Position numbers and translations under genes: made by a program
Part shown: positions 48,120 to 56,622 of the stretch, in pieces
Position numbering within the stretch: position 1 is the stretch's first letter
Layout of the letters: every line of letters starts with the position of its first letter
DNA from: Glaciibacter superstes DSM 21135
GTDB lineage: Bacteria > Actinomycetota > Actinomycetes > Actinomycetales > Microbacteriaceae
DNA length: 64,000 nt
Direction: 5' to 3'
Assembly (NCBI RefSeq): GCF_000421145.1
Contig: NZ_ATWH01000007.1
Location: 124,001 to 188,000, forward strand
The notes under the pieces: generated by a model
The model's database searches: none
Told to the model about the DNA's origin: nothing
What the model saw: the letters and a program-made list of their open reading frames with translations, nothing else

Positions 48120-49307
48120 ATGCAGTTCGGCATTTTCACGGTCGGTGACATCGCACCCAGTCCGTTGACGGGATACACCCAGAGCGAGGCGGAGCGCATC
48201 GCCAACCTGGTCCGTGTGGCGCAGCGCGCCGATGAGGTGGGACTCGACGTGTTCGCCCTCGGTGAGCATCACAATCCGCCGTTCATCCCGTCGTCGCCCA
48301 CGACGCTGCTCGCGCACATCGCGGCGCTGACGAAGCAGATCATGCTGAGCACGTCCGTCACCCTGATGACCACGAACGATCCGGTGAAGATCGCAGAGGA
48401 CTACGCGATGCTCCAGCACGTCGCGAACGGGCGACTCGACCTGATGGTCGGGCGCGGAAACACTGTCCCCGTCTACCCATGGTTCGGGAAGGACATCCGC
48501 GAGGGCGTGGCCCTGGCCTTGGAGAACTACAACCTGCTGCATGACCTGTGGCGCAAGGACGTCATCGACTGGGAGGGGCAGTTCCGAACACCGCTGCAGG
48601 GCTTCACATCCACCCCGCGACCGCTCGATGACGTGCCGCCGTTCGTCTGGCACGGGTCCATCCGCACCCCGGAGATCGCCGAGCAGGCCGCCTTCTACGG
48701 CAACGGATACTTCGCGAATCACATCCTCGCGCCGAATCTCCACTTCAAACCGCTCGTGGACTTCTACCGTCAGCGGTTCGAGCACTACGGACACGGCTCC
48801 CAGGCGCAGGCGATCGTCGGGTTGGGCGGACAGGCATTCATCGCGAAACGCTCGCAGGATGCCGTCGAGACCTTCCGGCCCTACTTCGAGAACTACCCGG
48901 TGTTCCGCGGCAGCTCGCTCGATGACTACATGAGCCGCACGCCGCTGAGCGTCGGCAGCCCCCAGGAGGTCATCGACAAGACCCTCACCTTCCAGGAGGG
49001 GTTCGGCGACTACCAGCGTCAGCTCTTCTCACTCGACAGCATGGGGCTCCCGGTCGAGATGGCGCTTGAGCAGGTCGAGCTTCTCGGGACCGAGGTGGTG
49101 CCCGTGCTTCGCAAGGAGATGGCGGCCCGTCGTGCCGATGACGTGCCGGGGGCGCCCACTCACGCGAGCCTTATCGTCGATAAGTACGGCGATGGTGAGC
49201 CTCGTCAGCCGCGTCCGAACCCCAACCGGGGCGACAACCTGTCGGGGACCTCGCCGTATCAAGACAGCGACCCGGAGCTGCAGGCGCGGTTCCCGACGGC
49301 GGTCTGA
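48120..49307 (+). CDS. LLM class FMN-dependent monooxygenase (CE1758-like luciferase family)
   Basis: 395 residues. It is a luciferase-type TIM barrel with MQFGIFTVGDIAPSPLTG, DVFALGEHHNPPF, STSVTLMTTNDPVKIAEDY, RLDLMVGRGN and LSVGSPQEVIDKTL. The C-terminal tail (PNRGDNLSGTSPYQDSDP) matches, from memory, the CE1758 family of FMN-dependent luciferase-like proteins. It should use FMNH2 and O2 to oxidise an unknown organic substrate. ATG 48120 follows GAAGGGGCA. Neighbours (FMN reductase, aldehyde dehydrogenase, two MarR proteins) suggest a monooxygenase-aldehyde-acid route. Confidence 0.9.
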   Translation: MQFGIFTVGDIAPSPLTGYTQSEAERIANLVRVAQRADEVGLDVFALGEHHNPPFIPSSPTTLLAHIAALTKQIMLSTSVTLMTTNDPVKIAEDYAMLQHVANGRLDLMVGRGNTVPVYPWFGKDIREGVALALENYNLLHDLWRKDVIDWEGQFRTPLQGFTSTPRPLDDVPPFVWHGSIRTPEIAEQAAFYGNGYFANHILAPNLHFKPLVDFYRQRFEHYGHGSQAQAIVGLGGQAFIAKRSQDAVETFRPYFENYPVFRGSSLDDYMSRTPLSVGSPQEVIDKTLTFQEGFGDYQRQLFSLDSMGLPVEMALEQVELLGTEVVPVLRKEMAARRADDVPGAPTHASLIVDKYGDGEPRQPRPNPNRGDNLSGTSPYQDSDPELQARFPTAV

Positions 49308-49308
49308 C

Positions 49309-49791
49309 TTGCGTTCCCATCTGAGGCTGGCGAATAAGGCCTGGGAGGCGTACTACCGTGCGCACGCGACTCTCACGCGAGAGTTCGCCGACGCCGACAT
49401 CTGGAACGGTGTTGACACATCGGAGTACACGGTGCTCCCCGTGCTCTCGACGAACCCTCGCGGCGTGAGCATCACCGAGCTCGGCAGGAACCTCCTCTTG
49501 TCGCAGCCGTCCGTGTCTCGGCTCGTGGCGCGCATGGAGAGCCGCGGTCTCCTTCGACGGGGGGAGGATTCAGCGGATGGTCGTATCTGGAGGATCCATC
49601 TCACCGATATCGGACGTGACGTGCAGCAGTGCGTCGGCAGGAACGTGGCGAGGCGTGTCGATCACGCCATGGCCCGCTCGCTCGACGTCGCGCAGATGGT
49701 CGCCCTCCGTGATCTGAGCGAGGCGCTCCTAACAGGGGCTAGCGGATCAGCGGACGCCTCGCCGACGTCGAGAGAGAGGGCAGGCCGATGA
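49309..49791 (+). CDS. MarR family regulator B of the LLM/ALDH cluster
   Basis: 160 residues from TTG 49309, two bases after the LLM stop, so probably translated from the same mRNA. RLANKAWEAYYRAHATLTREF matches regulator A; the winged helix has VSITELGRNLLLSQPSVSRLVARM and the wing ADGRIWRIHLTDIG. The start is inferred from alignment with regulator A; no better codon is present. Two homologous MarR proteins flanking one oxidoreductase may form a heterodimer or act in opposition. Confidence 0.82.
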   Translation: MRSHLRLANKAWEAYYRAHATLTREFADADIWNGVDTSEYTVLPVLSTNPRGVSITELGRNLLLSQPSVSRLVARMESRGLLRRGEDSADGRIWRIHLTDIGRDVQQCVGRNVARRVDHAMARSLDVAQMVALRDLSEALLTGASGSADASPTSRERAGR

Positions 49792-49995
<204 letters not shown>

Positions 49996-50012
49996 GGGGC
50001 TCCGGCCGCGGC

Positions 50013-50593
50013 GTGACTGGGGCGCGCCGCGGCCGGGAGAGGGCCGTGCGCGAAGCTGTGGGGCCCGATACGCGGATCGTCTGCGACGGCAACGGCAACG
50101 GCAACGAACGCATGGATCTGCCGACCGCTATTCACCTCGGCCATCGGCTGGCCGAGCTCGACATCTTCTGGTTCGAGGAGCCGATCTCAAGCGATGATGT
50201 GGAAGGGCATCGCCGATTGCGAGCATCGCTCCCCATGGCGATCGCGGGTGGTGAGCATCTCACCAGCGTCGGCGAGTTCATGCGCTTCATCGATGCGGAG
50301 GCACTGGATGTCATCCAGCCCAACGCCACGAGGGTCCGCGGTGTCACCGAGATGGTCAGGAGAGGGAGGTCGCGGCGGCGCACGGCCTCATGCTCGCACC
50401 GCACTTCTGGAATGAGCGTCACGTGCACGTCGCGGCAGCAGCGCTCGCGTCGACCTACGTCGAGTACTTCCCCCACCTGCACCCCTACATCGAGCAACCG
50501 CTCGAGACGCGCCGCGGCGAGGTCGTCGTGCCCGATCGTCCAGGGCATGGCATCGTCTTCACCCAGGAGACCTGGGAGCGATTCTCCCTCTAG
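50013..50593 (+). pseudogene. mandelate racemase/enolase superfamily C-terminal fragment, frameshifted
   Basis: The first frame (50013 to about 50360) has AVREAVGPDTRIVCDGNGNGN, DIFWFEEPISSDD, PMAIAGGEHLTSVGEFM and DVIQPNATRVRGVTEM, the metal-binding strands of MR/MLE enzymes. A second frame (about 50366-50593) continues with EVAAAHGLMLAPHFWNERHV and ends WERFSL. One frameshift near 50350-50366 and loss of the N-terminal capping domain show it is broken. The AGGEH and PHFW text fits sugar-acid dehydratases or racemases. Confidence 0.8.
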
Positions 50594-50598
50594 GCGGG

Positions 50599-50649
50599 AC
50601 CGCGCTTCCTCCGTCGCAGCCGTGTGAGACGAACCGGAGGAAGCGCGGT
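50599..50649. terminator. strong 15-bp bidirectional terminator
   Basis: ACCGCGCTTCCTCCG (50599-50613) is perfectly complementary to CGGAGGAAGCGCGGT (50635-50649). It lies between the enolase-like remnant (+) and the convergent AhpD-like gene (-), ten bases from the latter's stop. Confidence 0.8.
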
Positions 50650-50658
50650 AGCGAGAAT

Positions 50659-51162
50659 CTAGTGAGCGGGGCCGGAGTAGTGACCCGGTGTCATCCGGGA
50701 TGCGACGCCGAAGCGGTTGAAGGCGTTGATGGCGACCACCACAGCGATCACCTGGGCGAGCTCGTCGTCCTTGAACTCACTCGCCGCGCGTGCATAGACC
50801 TCGTCGCTGACGAAGCCGTCAGTGAGCACGGTGACCGCCTCGGTGAGTTCGATCGCGGCCAGCTCGCGCGCCGTGTAGAAGTGCTTCGACTCGGCCCAGG
50901 CGCTGAGCTGCACGAGGCGCTCGATGCTCTCGCCTGCGGCAAGTGCGTCCTTGCTGTGCATGTCGAGGCAAAACGCGCAGTGGTTGAGCTGCGACGCGCG
51001 CACCTTGATGAGGTTCACGAGGGATTCCGGCAGATCCTTCTTGGCGGCGGCGGCGTCGAGTCGAAGGAGAGCCTTGAACACATCCGGCACCTGCGCCATC
51101 CAGTCGAAGCGCTGGGGGTGCTCGGGGGTCAGTTGGTCGGGGGTCGTTGCAATGTCGGTCAT
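50659..51162 (-). CDS. carboxymuconolactone decarboxylase/AhpD-like peroxidase family protein
   Basis: 167 residues, all-helical. The redox signature HCAFCLDMH gives Cys62, Cys65 and His69, with the spacing of AhpD (CxxC-x3-H). ELAAIELTEAVTVL and INAFNRFGV are the second-half family texts. It probably reduces peroxides or alkylhydroperoxides through the CxxC. It is divergent from the MocR/PdxR gene (51209), 46 bases apart, so the regulator may control it. Confidence 0.9.
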   Translation of the reverse strand: MTDIATTPDQLTPEHPQRFDWMAQVPDVFKALLRLDAAAAKKDLPESLVNLIKVRASQLNHCAFCLDMHSKDALAAGESIERLVQLSAWAESKHFYTARELAAIELTEAVTVLTDGFVSDEVYARAASEFKDDELAQVIAVVVAINAFNRFGVASRMTPGHYSGPAH

Positions 51163-51208
51163 GATTCGACACTACGAATCAAGCGGCAGGCGAGTAAGGT
51201 CCAATGAC

Positions 51209-52627
51209 ATGGCAGAGTCTCAGACCACTTCGCAGACGCGCCGGTCAACGCGCACCGGTGTCGACCTTCTCCTGCAACTTCGCGGATCCGGAACGAGAGC
51301 AGGTCTGACGGAGGCCCTGCGCGATGCCGTGCGATCGGGGCATCTGCCGGCAGGAAGTCGCCTGCCCGCATCCCGCGCCTTGGCCAACGATCTGGGAATT
51401 GCGCGCAGTACGGTGACCGAGTGCTATTCGCTGCTCCTGGAGGAGGGCTGGCTCACGGCGCGTCACGGCTCGGGGACGTTCGTGGCGGAGCGTGTGCAAC
51501 AGCATCGGGTCAAGGAGGTGCCGGCGCCTCGCCGAGAGCCCTCGCACGGGCTCGGCCCGGGAGCGGCGGACTATGCGGACTTCCCTCGTTCGACCTGGCT
51601 GGCCGCCGCGCGCCGAGCGTTCGCGGCCGCTCCGCACAGCGCCTTCGGATACGGCGATCCGCTGGGACGCATGGAGACGCGGGTCGCGATCGCCGACTAT
51701 CTCGCTCGCGTGCGGGGCGTGTACGCCGACCCGGGTCGGATCGTCCTGTCCTCCGGTTATCAGCACGGTCTCGGCGTGGTGGCCCGCGCACTGAAGAACC
51801 AGGGTCATGAATCCGTCGCGGTGGAGTCCTACGGGCTGGACATCTATCGGGGGGTGCTCGGCGATGCGGAACTCCGCATCCCGCCTCTCGAGGTCGATGA
51901 GGAGGGCGCTCAGGTGCAACGGCTCCATCGACTCGACGGCAACAGAGCTGTCCTGCTCACCCCGGCGCATCAGTTCCCGACCGGTCACGCGTTGTCTCCT
52001 GAGCGTCGCGCCATGGTCCTCGATTGGGCGCGGAGTGCAGGAGGGCTCATTCTCGAGGACGACTACGACGGCGAGTTCCGTTACGACCGCAAGCCGATCG
52101 GAGCACTGCAAGGGCTCGATCCCGACCGGGTCGTGTACTTCGGAACAGCCAGTAAGTCGATCGCGCCAGCGCTCCGGCTGGGATGGATCGTCGTCCCGGA
52201 TCGCCTTCTGGGGGCGGTGGCGGATGCGAAGGGGCGCGTCGACACCGTGAGCGTATTGGACCAGCTCATCTTCACGGAGTTCGTCACCTCCGGCGCCTTC
52301 GACAGCCACATCCGCTCTCGTCGGCAGAGCTATCGACGACGTCGTACCCAACTCGTCGACGCTGTGCAGAGTCGAGCCTCTGGCATCCGCGTGATCGGCA
52401 TGCAGGCCGGATTGCAGGCGGTGCTCATCCTGCCGGCGGGTACAGAGGCGTGGGTCCTGCAGGCGGCGGCACGCCGGGGCCTCCTGGTGAGCGGCCTCTC
52501 CGCTTTCCGGCATCCTGGTGCGGAAAGAGACGGCAGGTGGTCGGACGGCCTGGTCGTGAACTTCTCCGCTGTCTCCGACAGTGCGTGGCCGGGAGCCTTG
52601 GAGGAACTCGTTCGCGTCCTCCCGTGA
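51209..52627 (+). CDS. MocR/PdxR family regulator (GntR HTH fused to aminotransferase)
   Basis: 472 residues. The GntR-type winged helix (about 20-90) has LTEALRDAVRSGHLPAG, SRLPASRALANDLGIARSTV and ARHGSGTFV. The aminotransferase-like domain (about 115-470) has FGYGDPLGRMETRVAIADYL, VLSSGYQHGLGVVARAL and LILEDDYDGEFRYDR, and the PLP lysine at about 316 in YFGTASKSIAPALRLGW. Such proteins sense PLP or an amine through the aminotransferase fold. ATG 51209 follows AAGGT. Possible targets are the divergent AhpD-like gene and the MFS gene 131 bases downstream. Confidence 0.92.
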   Translation: MAESQTTSQTRRSTRTGVDLLLQLRGSGTRAGLTEALRDAVRSGHLPAGSRLPASRALANDLGIARSTVTECYSLLLEEGWLTARHGSGTFVAERVQQHRVKEVPAPRREPSHGLGPGAADYADFPRSTWLAAARRAFAAAPHSAFGYGDPLGRMETRVAIADYLARVRGVYADPGRIVLSSGYQHGLGVVARALKNQGHESVAVESYGLDIYRGVLGDAELRIPPLEVDEEGAQVQRLHRLDGNRAVLLTPAHQFPTGHALSPERRAMVLDWARSAGGLILEDDYDGEFRYDRKPIGALQGLDPDRVVYFGTASKSIAPALRLGWIVVPDRLLGAVADAKGRVDTVSVLDQLIFTEFVTSGAFDSHIRSRRQSYRRRRTQLVDAVQSRASGIRVIGMQAGLQAVLILPAGTEAWVLQAAARRGLLVSGLSAFRHPGAERDGRWSDGLVVNFSAVSDSAWPGALEELVRVLP

Positions 52628-52757
52628 CAGGAGTGAAAGTGGTCCGGATTTCTTGATGCGGATTGGTACTCGTGGAGGGTCCGCTTCGGTTCTAGCGTTG
52701 TGTTGTACGGCGATTGACCAGGTCGTGCAACCCACGTGATTCCTACAAGGAGCCGAA

Positions 52758-53975
52758 ATGTCCGCACCCCGCACGATCTCCCGACGGTCACGTCGGCGCG
52801 CGTTTCCGTCAGGGCTCGCCCTGGCAGGTACCGCTGTCGCCTTCATGAGCCTGTATCTGGGGGCGGGTGCTCTGACGCCACTCCTTGTCGATTACAAGGA
52901 CCGGTTCGGCTTCGCCCCGGAGATGCTCAACGTCGCCTTTGCTGTCTATGCCGCCGGGTTCCTGGTCGCGGTACTCGTCTTCGGCTCTCTCTCGGATCAC
53001 ATCGGCCGGCGGCCGGTGATCATTGGGGGACTGATTGTGCAGCTCGCATCGAACATCCTGTTCCTCACGGCCATGGATGTGAGCTGGGTCATCTTCGGCC
53101 GCATAGTCCAGGGCCTCGCGAGCGGCGCCGCGACCGCCGCGTTCACGGCTGCGATGGTGGAGCTGGCGCCCGAGCGCAACAAACGAGTCGGGGCGATCCT
53201 CGGCAGCATCAGTCTGACCGGTGGGCTCGCCCTGGGCTCGATCCTCGCGGGGCTCGCCATCGAGCTCACCCCGGCAGCGAACACCATCATCTTCGTCATC
53301 CTGATCGCACTGACCGTCCTCGGCGTGCTCGTGGCGATCTTCGCCCCGGAGACGGGGAAGCGGACGCGGGGTGCCGGGCGCTCGATGATCCCGCGTGTCT
53401 CGGTCCCTCGGGCAGCTCGCCGGGAGTTCATCGCCGCCGCCCCCGTCGTCGCCGCCGTCTGGATGCTCGCCGGTCTGTCGGGTGGTCTCGCACCCAATAT
53501 GGTGCGCAGCGTATTCGGGATCGACAGTCCTTTCCTCGGCGGGCTCGCCGGTTTCGTCGCTCCCGCCGTGTCCACCGTGATCGGAGTGGTCTTCGCGAAA
53601 GTGGCCTCGCGGCATGCCATGGTCATCGGCATCTACGCGGCGATCATCGGTGCAGCGGCGATCATCGGCGGAGTGTTCGCCGGGAGTCTGACGATCATGA
53701 TCATCGGGCAGGCCATCGCGGGCATCGCCTTTGGAGCGTCGTTCACCGCCGCGCTCCAGCTGCTGATCCCGCTGGTGCTGCCGCAGCAGCGAGCCGGCGT
53801 GATCGCTGCCGTCTACGTCGTCTCCTACGCCGCCTTCGGGCTCCCGATCGTCATCGAGGGCCAGTTGGTCGCCCCGCTCGGCGAGATTCCTGCGGTGGTC
53901 TGCTACACGGGCGTGACCATCCTGCTCGCTCTCCTCAGCCTCATTGCTCAGGCGCGCATCGCGCGTCGTGCGTGA
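52758..53975 (+). CDS. MFS transporter (paralogue of the 43951 gene)
   Basis: 405 residues, about 12 helices. MFS loop motif GSLSDHIGRRPVIIGGLI; GLASGAATAAFTAAMVELAP follows; the central loop contains ETGKRTRGAGRSMIPR. It aligns along its length with the transporter at 43951, so one probably arose from the other or both came from similar donors. ACAAGGAG lies eight bases before ATG 52758. Substrate unknown. Confidence 0.9.
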   Translation: MSAPRTISRRSRRRAFPSGLALAGTAVAFMSLYLGAGALTPLLVDYKDRFGFAPEMLNVAFAVYAAGFLVAVLVFGSLSDHIGRRPVIIGGLIVQLASNILFLTAMDVSWVIFGRIVQGLASGAATAAFTAAMVELAPERNKRVGAILGSISLTGGLALGSILAGLAIELTPAANTIIFVILIALTVLGVLVAIFAPETGKRTRGAGRSMIPRVSVPRAARREFIAAAPVVAAVWMLAGLSGGLAPNMVRSVFGIDSPFLGGLAGFVAPAVSTVIGVVFAKVASRHAMVIGIYAAIIGAAAIIGGVFAGSLTIMIIGQAIAGIAFGASFTAALQLLIPLVLPQQRAGVIAAVYVVSYAAFGLPIVIEGQLVAPLGEIPAVVCYTGVTILLALLSLIAQARIARRA

Positions 53976-54024
53976 GCCCCGGCATCCGCCCGGTTCAACG
54001 AAACAAGAAACGAAAGGCACCATT

Positions 54025-54609
54025 ATGTCCAAGGTCTTCCTCGCAGGCGCATCCGGAGTCATCGGCCAACGTCTCATCCCCCTGCTCCTGAAGGCGGGGC
54101 ACACCGTCGCGGGCATGACCCGCTCGGCCGGCAAAGCGGAGCGCATCAGCGCTCTCGGAGCTGAAGCCGTCGTGGTCGATGTGTTCGATCGTGACGCACT
54201 GATCGCCGCCGTCGTGGCCTTCGGTCCTGACATCATCCTCAACGAGCTCACCGACCTGCCAGACGATGTGAACAAGATCGCCGAGTTCGGCGACCTGAAC
54301 GCCCGCATCCGGACGGAGGGCAACCAGAACATCATCGATGCCTCTCGCGCAGCGGGCAACCCGAAGATCCTCGCTCAGACCGTCGCCTGGGAGCTCCCGG
54401 ACGGACCGGATGCCGTCGCCGTGCGGCAGCTGGAGACATCTGTGCTCGCTGAGGGCGGTGTCGTGCTCAGCTACGGACAGTTCTACGGTGCCGGAACCTA
54501 CAACCCGGATGCCGTTCCGGCAGAGCCGCGCGTGCAGATCGACCGTGCGGCAGCGCGAACGGTCGAGCTGCTGGACGCACCGTCCGGGGTCGTCGTCATA
54601 ATCGACTGA
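54025..54609 (+). CDS. NAD-dependent epimerase/dehydratase-like protein (short)
   Basis: 194 residues. The N terminus is an extended-SDR Rossmann start, VFLAGASGVIGQRLIPLLL (GxxGxxG), then DVFDRDALIAAVVAFGPDII and NIIDASRAAG. The middle has QTVAWELPDG. It lacks the YxxxK catalytic pair in the usual place and is about 100 residues shorter than full epimerases; a central part between EGG and YGQFYGAGTYN seems deleted relative to the family. It may be an atypical NAD(P)-binding protein. It follows the MFS gene by 49 bases (AAAGG before ATG). Confidence 0.8.
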   Translation: MSKVFLAGASGVIGQRLIPLLLKAGHTVAGMTRSAGKAERISALGAEAVVVDVFDRDALIAAVVAFGPDIILNELTDLPDDVNKIAEFGDLNARIRTEGNQNIIDASRAAGNPKILAQTVAWELPDGPDAVAVRQLETSVLAEGGVVLSYGQFYGAGTYNPDAVPAEPRVQIDRAAARTVELLDAPSGVVVIID

Positions 54610-54646
54610 CCACCCCTCTCTCCACCCAGACTCGATCGGATCACTC

Positions 54647-55519
54647 ATGGCGGAACTCGACCTCCCTCTCGCTCCTGCGTCGCACGACGTCGAAGGACCG
54701 AGAGCTCCCAGGAACGCCTACGAATGGCTGGTCGCGATCGATCTGGACGGGACAACGATCGACGAGGTGGGTCACGCTAGCCCGGCCGTGAGAGCGGAGC
54801 TCCATCGTGTCGCAAGCGCCGGGCATCATCTGCTCGTCGCGACCGGGCGGTCGGCGGCGACCACACTGGGGGTGTTTGATCACATCGAGATCTGGCCGGA
54901 ATACGTCGTGTGCTCCAATGGTGCGATGGTGCTGGTGCGGGACGAAACGGCGGCGCGCGGATACCGGCGGCTGCGTACTCGAGGGTTCGACGCCGCTGCG
55001 GTGCTCGAGACGATTCGTCAGCACCTTCCCACCGCACACCTCGCTGTCGAAGACGAGCAGGGTTCGTATCGCTACAGTCATCCGTTCCCGCCCATGACGA
55101 CGGAGCCGGCGCATGTGCAGACGATCGTGGCGCATGACGCGCTGATCGTCGGGAAGGCCGTTCGGGTGGTGGCGATCGTGCCGGAAGCCGATGTCGACGA
55201 GTTCCGGCATCAGGTGGCTCAGATGGATCTGCTCGGCGTGACGTTCTCGCTCGGATGGACGGCCTGGCTCGACATCGCCGCAGAAGGGGTGACGAAGGCA
55301 TCGGCTGTCGAAGAGATACGCGCGGCGCTGGGCTTCCGTCGCGATCGGGTGATGGCGGTGGGCGACGGCTACAACGACGTCGAAATGATCGCCTGGGCCG
55401 CGGAGGAGGGACGGGGCGTGGCGATGGGTCACGCCCCGCAACCCCTCATCACGGTTGCCTCCGAGGTCACCGGATCGCTGTCGGAGGACGGCCTGGCGCA
55501 GGCGCTCGCGTCACTCTGA
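54647..55519 (+). CDS. HAD superfamily hydrolase (Cof-like phosphatase)
   Basis: 290 residues. Motif I is AIDLDGTTID (nucleophile Asp32, acid Asp34); the text LLVATGRSAATTLGV gives motif II; TKASAVEEI gives motif III; MAVGDGYNDVEMI gives motif IV. The C2 cap lies between about 95 and 200. The first ~25 residues are a non-conserved leader. These enzymes dephosphorylate sugar phosphates, PLP or flavins. It follows the epimerase-like gene by 37 bases. Confidence 0.9.
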   Translation: MAELDLPLAPASHDVEGPRAPRNAYEWLVAIDLDGTTIDEVGHASPAVRAELHRVASAGHHLLVATGRSAATTLGVFDHIEIWPEYVVCSNGAMVLVRDETAARGYRRLRTRGFDAAAVLETIRQHLPTAHLAVEDEQGSYRYSHPFPPMTTEPAHVQTIVAHDALIVGKAVRVVAIVPEADVDEFRHQVAQMDLLGVTFSLGWTAWLDIAAEGVTKASAVEEIRAALGFRRDRVMAVGDGYNDVEMIAWAAEEGRGVAMGHAPQPLITVASEVTGSLSEDGLAQALASL

Positions 55520-55552
55520 TCCGACCGGCAGACAGGGCGGTCCCACACCTCG

Positions 55553-56506
55553 TCAGTCAGCAGTGCTGCGGAACTGCTGCTTATACAGGTTGGGCGGTAT
55601 TCCGAGCCTGCTCGTGAACACGCGACGCATGGTCTCCGTGTTCGGAAACCCGGCGCGTCGAGCCGTGGCGGCGACAGGCTCCCCGCGGAGCAGCAGAGAC
55701 TTCGCCGTCTCCACGCGCACGTGCTGAACGAATTTGACCGGCGTCATGCCGATCTCGGCGAGGAAGATCCTGGTGAGGTGTCGCGGGCTGACGCGCGCGA
55801 TCGCGGCGAGGTCCGTCATCTCGTGCGGTTCGGCCGGTGAGGTCATGACTGCCTCCGCGACCCGACTCACGCTCGCCTGCGCCCCGCGGGAAATTTCCAG
55901 CAGCGAGGAGAACTGTGACTGACCTCCGGGTCGCTGCATGTAGACGACGAGCTGCTGGGCGACGGCTCTGGCGAGTTCAGGACCGTGATCTGCTTCGACC
56001 AGGGAGAGTGCGAGGTCGATGCCGGCCGATACGCCGGCCGACGTGTGGAATCTCCCGTCGTGCACGAAGAGGGCATCCGGGATGACGTCGATCTGCGGGT
56101 AGATGCGGGCGAGGAGTGCCGCATGGGCCCAGTGCGTGGTCGCGCGCTTTCCGTCCAGGGCGCCGACATGCGCCAGCAGCAGCGCCCCCGTGCAGACGGA
56201 GGTGACCCGCTCGGCGACCTCGACGAGATGCGCGGTGGCCGCCCGGAGTTCTGGAGGGATGGGCTCGACGGGCAGCGCGTCGCCGCCGACGATCACGACC
56301 GTGTCGGCCCGCGTCACCGTGTTCGCAGCGACGGTGTCGATCGATATCCCGATGGACGTGCGGATCGATCCGCCAGCGGGCGAGCAGTACTCCAGCTCGT
56401 AGTCGGCGCCAAATCGCGTCGCCTCGGCGAAGACCTCTGCCGGCCCGGCGAGGTCGAGCTGTTTAGCGTCAGGGAAGACGAGAAAGACGACGATGTGACC
56501 AGCCAT
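55553..56506 (-). CDS. GlxA family regulator (DJ-1/PfpI domain + AraC HTH)
   Basis: 317 residues. The N-terminal DJ-1/PfpI-like domain (1-185) has VVFLVFPDAKQLDLAGPAEV and the nucleophile-elbow Cys105 in SVCTGALLLAHVGALDG, followed by ATTHWAHAALL. The C-terminal AraC HTH (about 215-312) has LAAIARVSPRHLTRIFLAEIG, MTPVKFVQHVRVETAKSLLL and AGFPNTETMRRVFTSRLG. It senses a small molecule, probably through the Cys pocket. It is divergent from an HD-domain gene, and its start codon overlaps a 15-bp palindrome. Confidence 0.93.
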   Translation of the reverse strand: MAGHIVVFLVFPDAKQLDLAGPAEVFAEATRFGADYELEYCSPAGGSIRTSIGISIDTVAANTVTRADTVVIVGGDALPVEPIPPELRAATAHLVEVAERVTSVCTGALLLAHVGALDGKRATTHWAHAALLARIYPQIDVIPDALFVHDGRFHTSAGVSAGIDLALSLVEADHGPELARAVAQQLVVYMQRPGGQSQFSSLLEISRGAQASVSRVAEAVMTSPAEPHEMTDLAAIARVSPRHLTRIFLAEIGMTPVKFVQHVRVETAKSLLLRGEPVAATARRAGFPNTETMRRVFTSRLGIPPNLYKQQFRSTAD

Positions 56507-56518
56507 ACTGCCAGTATG
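56504..56518. promoter_or_regulatory. 15-bp palindrome overlapping the glxA-like start codon
   Basis: CATACTG-C-CAGTATG is a perfect 15-bp palindrome whose left end is the complement of the ATG start (56504-56506). Binding there would block translation-proximal transcription; autoregulation is a natural guess. The divergent HD gene starts 105 bases away. Confidence 0.55.
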
Positions 56519-56622
56519 TCCAAAAATCAGCGAAAGTTGTCAATTCTGACACACACGGTTTCGGTGGTCTGCCATGAGGCTTGTCTTACCCCGCCTCGAG
56601 CGGGACTGAGTTGGAGGACGAC

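Noticed and set aside
52809..54359. 516-codon minus-strand frame across the MFS and epimerase-like genes
   Set aside because: The plus-strand MFS and Rossmann motifs are clear; the antisense product is His/Arg/Asp-rich low complexity.
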